DNA from: Mangrovivirga halotolerans
GTDB taxonomy: Bacteria; Bacteroidota; Bacteroidia; Cytophagales; Cyclobacteriaceae
Direction of reading: 5' to 3'
Assembly (NCBI RefSeq): GCF_026241165.1
Contig: NZ_JAPFQN010000004.1
Span: forward strand, 1-64,000
DNA length: 64,000 nt
Shown here in pieces: positions 63,721-64,000 of the stretch. The notes below the pieces were generated by a model that worked only from the letters and a program-made list of their open reading frames with translations, ran no database searches and was not told the DNA's origin. Each line of letters opens with the position of its first letter. Positions within the stretch are counted from its first letter, which is position 1. A program made the position numbers and the translations under genes.

Positions 63721-64000
63721 ATTGGTTATTAAGAGATTGGGGGATATTTTCTCCTATTTTCGTTAAATATAAATATCCACCACCTTCTTCGTAATTGAAT
63801 TCATGTATTTTCTCTAATTCGTTTATCACATAATCGTACTTGTATATTAATCCATGTTCTTGAGTTGAGTTTTCAGATTTGAACGGGCTACCATAAAAAA
63901 GAAGATAAATTTCATTACCAATATTTATTAAATTAGGTCTGTAACCTAAAATAACTTCATGTTCGACTAATATTTCAAATTTTTTCGAATTGACGTTATA
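63491..64000 (-). CDS. partial secreted protein with type IX sorting domain, cut by the window edge
   Basis: The frame is open to the last base, so the gene begins beyond the window. The visible part encodes repeat-type sequence (GLIYKYDYVINELEKIHEFN) and a T9SS type A sorting domain (TPNPSNGKF, then PGIYIIKF). It is a paralogue of the protein at 60710-63109, with a nearly identical sorting domain and diverged body. Confidence 0.85.
   Translation of the reverse strand, partial: YNVNSKKFEILVEHEVILGYRPNLINIGNEIYLLFYGSPFKSENSTQEHGLIYKYDYVINELEKIHEFNYEEGGGYLYLTKIGENIPQSLNNQLKITPNPSNGKFTIQFLNDYKTKYIEIFNLDGIKVFEQKYQDTNPIKLDLMLKPGIYIIKFTLDDSDTVVQKIIIQ

Noticed and set aside
1-64000. CRISPR arrays, insertion sequences, prophage genes and rRNA genes
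   Set aside because: No regularly spaced repeats, transposases, integrases, phage structural genes or rRNA sequence were seen.

Overview
The window looks like chromosomal DNA of a marine, AT-rich member of the Bacteroidota, most likely order Cytophagales. The support is: a type IX secretion C-terminal domain on a secreted protein; TonB-dependent receptors with an N-terminal carboxypeptidase-regulatory-like domain; almost no Shine-Dalgarno sequences, with A-rich leaders instead; a lipoprotein-type clade II NosZ; and an arginine operon with an ArgF'-type (acyl-ornithine) transcarbamylase. The genus cannot be fixed from sequence alone.

Layout. 0-9 kb: a lipoprotein, a quinone oxidoreductase, CorA, a two-component system followed by an outer-membrane receptor, and two tandem paralogues of a SpoIIAA-like type. 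8.5-15.8 kb: a stand-alone one-module polyketide synthase (KS-AT-DH-KR-ACP-TE) whose end overlaps a lipocalin-like gene, and a divergent Sfp-type phosphopantetheinyl transferase. 15.8-21.3 kb: a SulP transporter, an Rrf2 regulator, small exported proteins and a TonB-dependent receptor. 21.3-25.7 kb: an ABC/HlyD/TolC operon resembling type I secretion, but its ABC subunit has a ruined ATPase domain. 25.8-29.4 kb: TauE/SafE, a YjdI-CDGSH iron-sulfur fusion and an S9 peptidase.

29.6-42.6 kb is an anaerobic/nitrogen-oxide respiration island: Ric (di-iron repair), a lipoprotein cytochrome c, NosZ, a membrane protein, NosL, NosD, NosF, NosY, a Crp/Fnr regulator, the B12-dependent ribonucleotide reductase NrdJ and two NnrS/heme-copper-like membrane proteins. 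A shared 16-bp palindrome (TATGAY-N4-RTCATA) lies upstream of four of these units and probably ties them into one regulon under the local Crp/Fnr protein. A tRNA-Leu(CAA) follows.

42.8-51.5 kb holds housekeeping and small-enzyme genes (ABM protein, V4R-like protein, SAM hydrolase, PhoH, GNAT, ComEC, enoyl-CoA hydratase, RecQ). 51.7-60.2 kb is a complete arginine operon (GNAT synthase, argG, argC, argD, argF', argB, argE-like, argH). It is preceded by a highly folded leader containing a 36-codon open frame with a tight cluster of arginine codons, which is the best candidate here for an undescribed regulatory system. 60.2-64 kb carries a membrane protein and two related type IX-secreted proteins; a block of about 480 bp is nearly duplicated 2781 bp apart and leaves a truncated gene fragment.

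No CRISPR array, insertion sequence, rRNA gene or prophage was seen.
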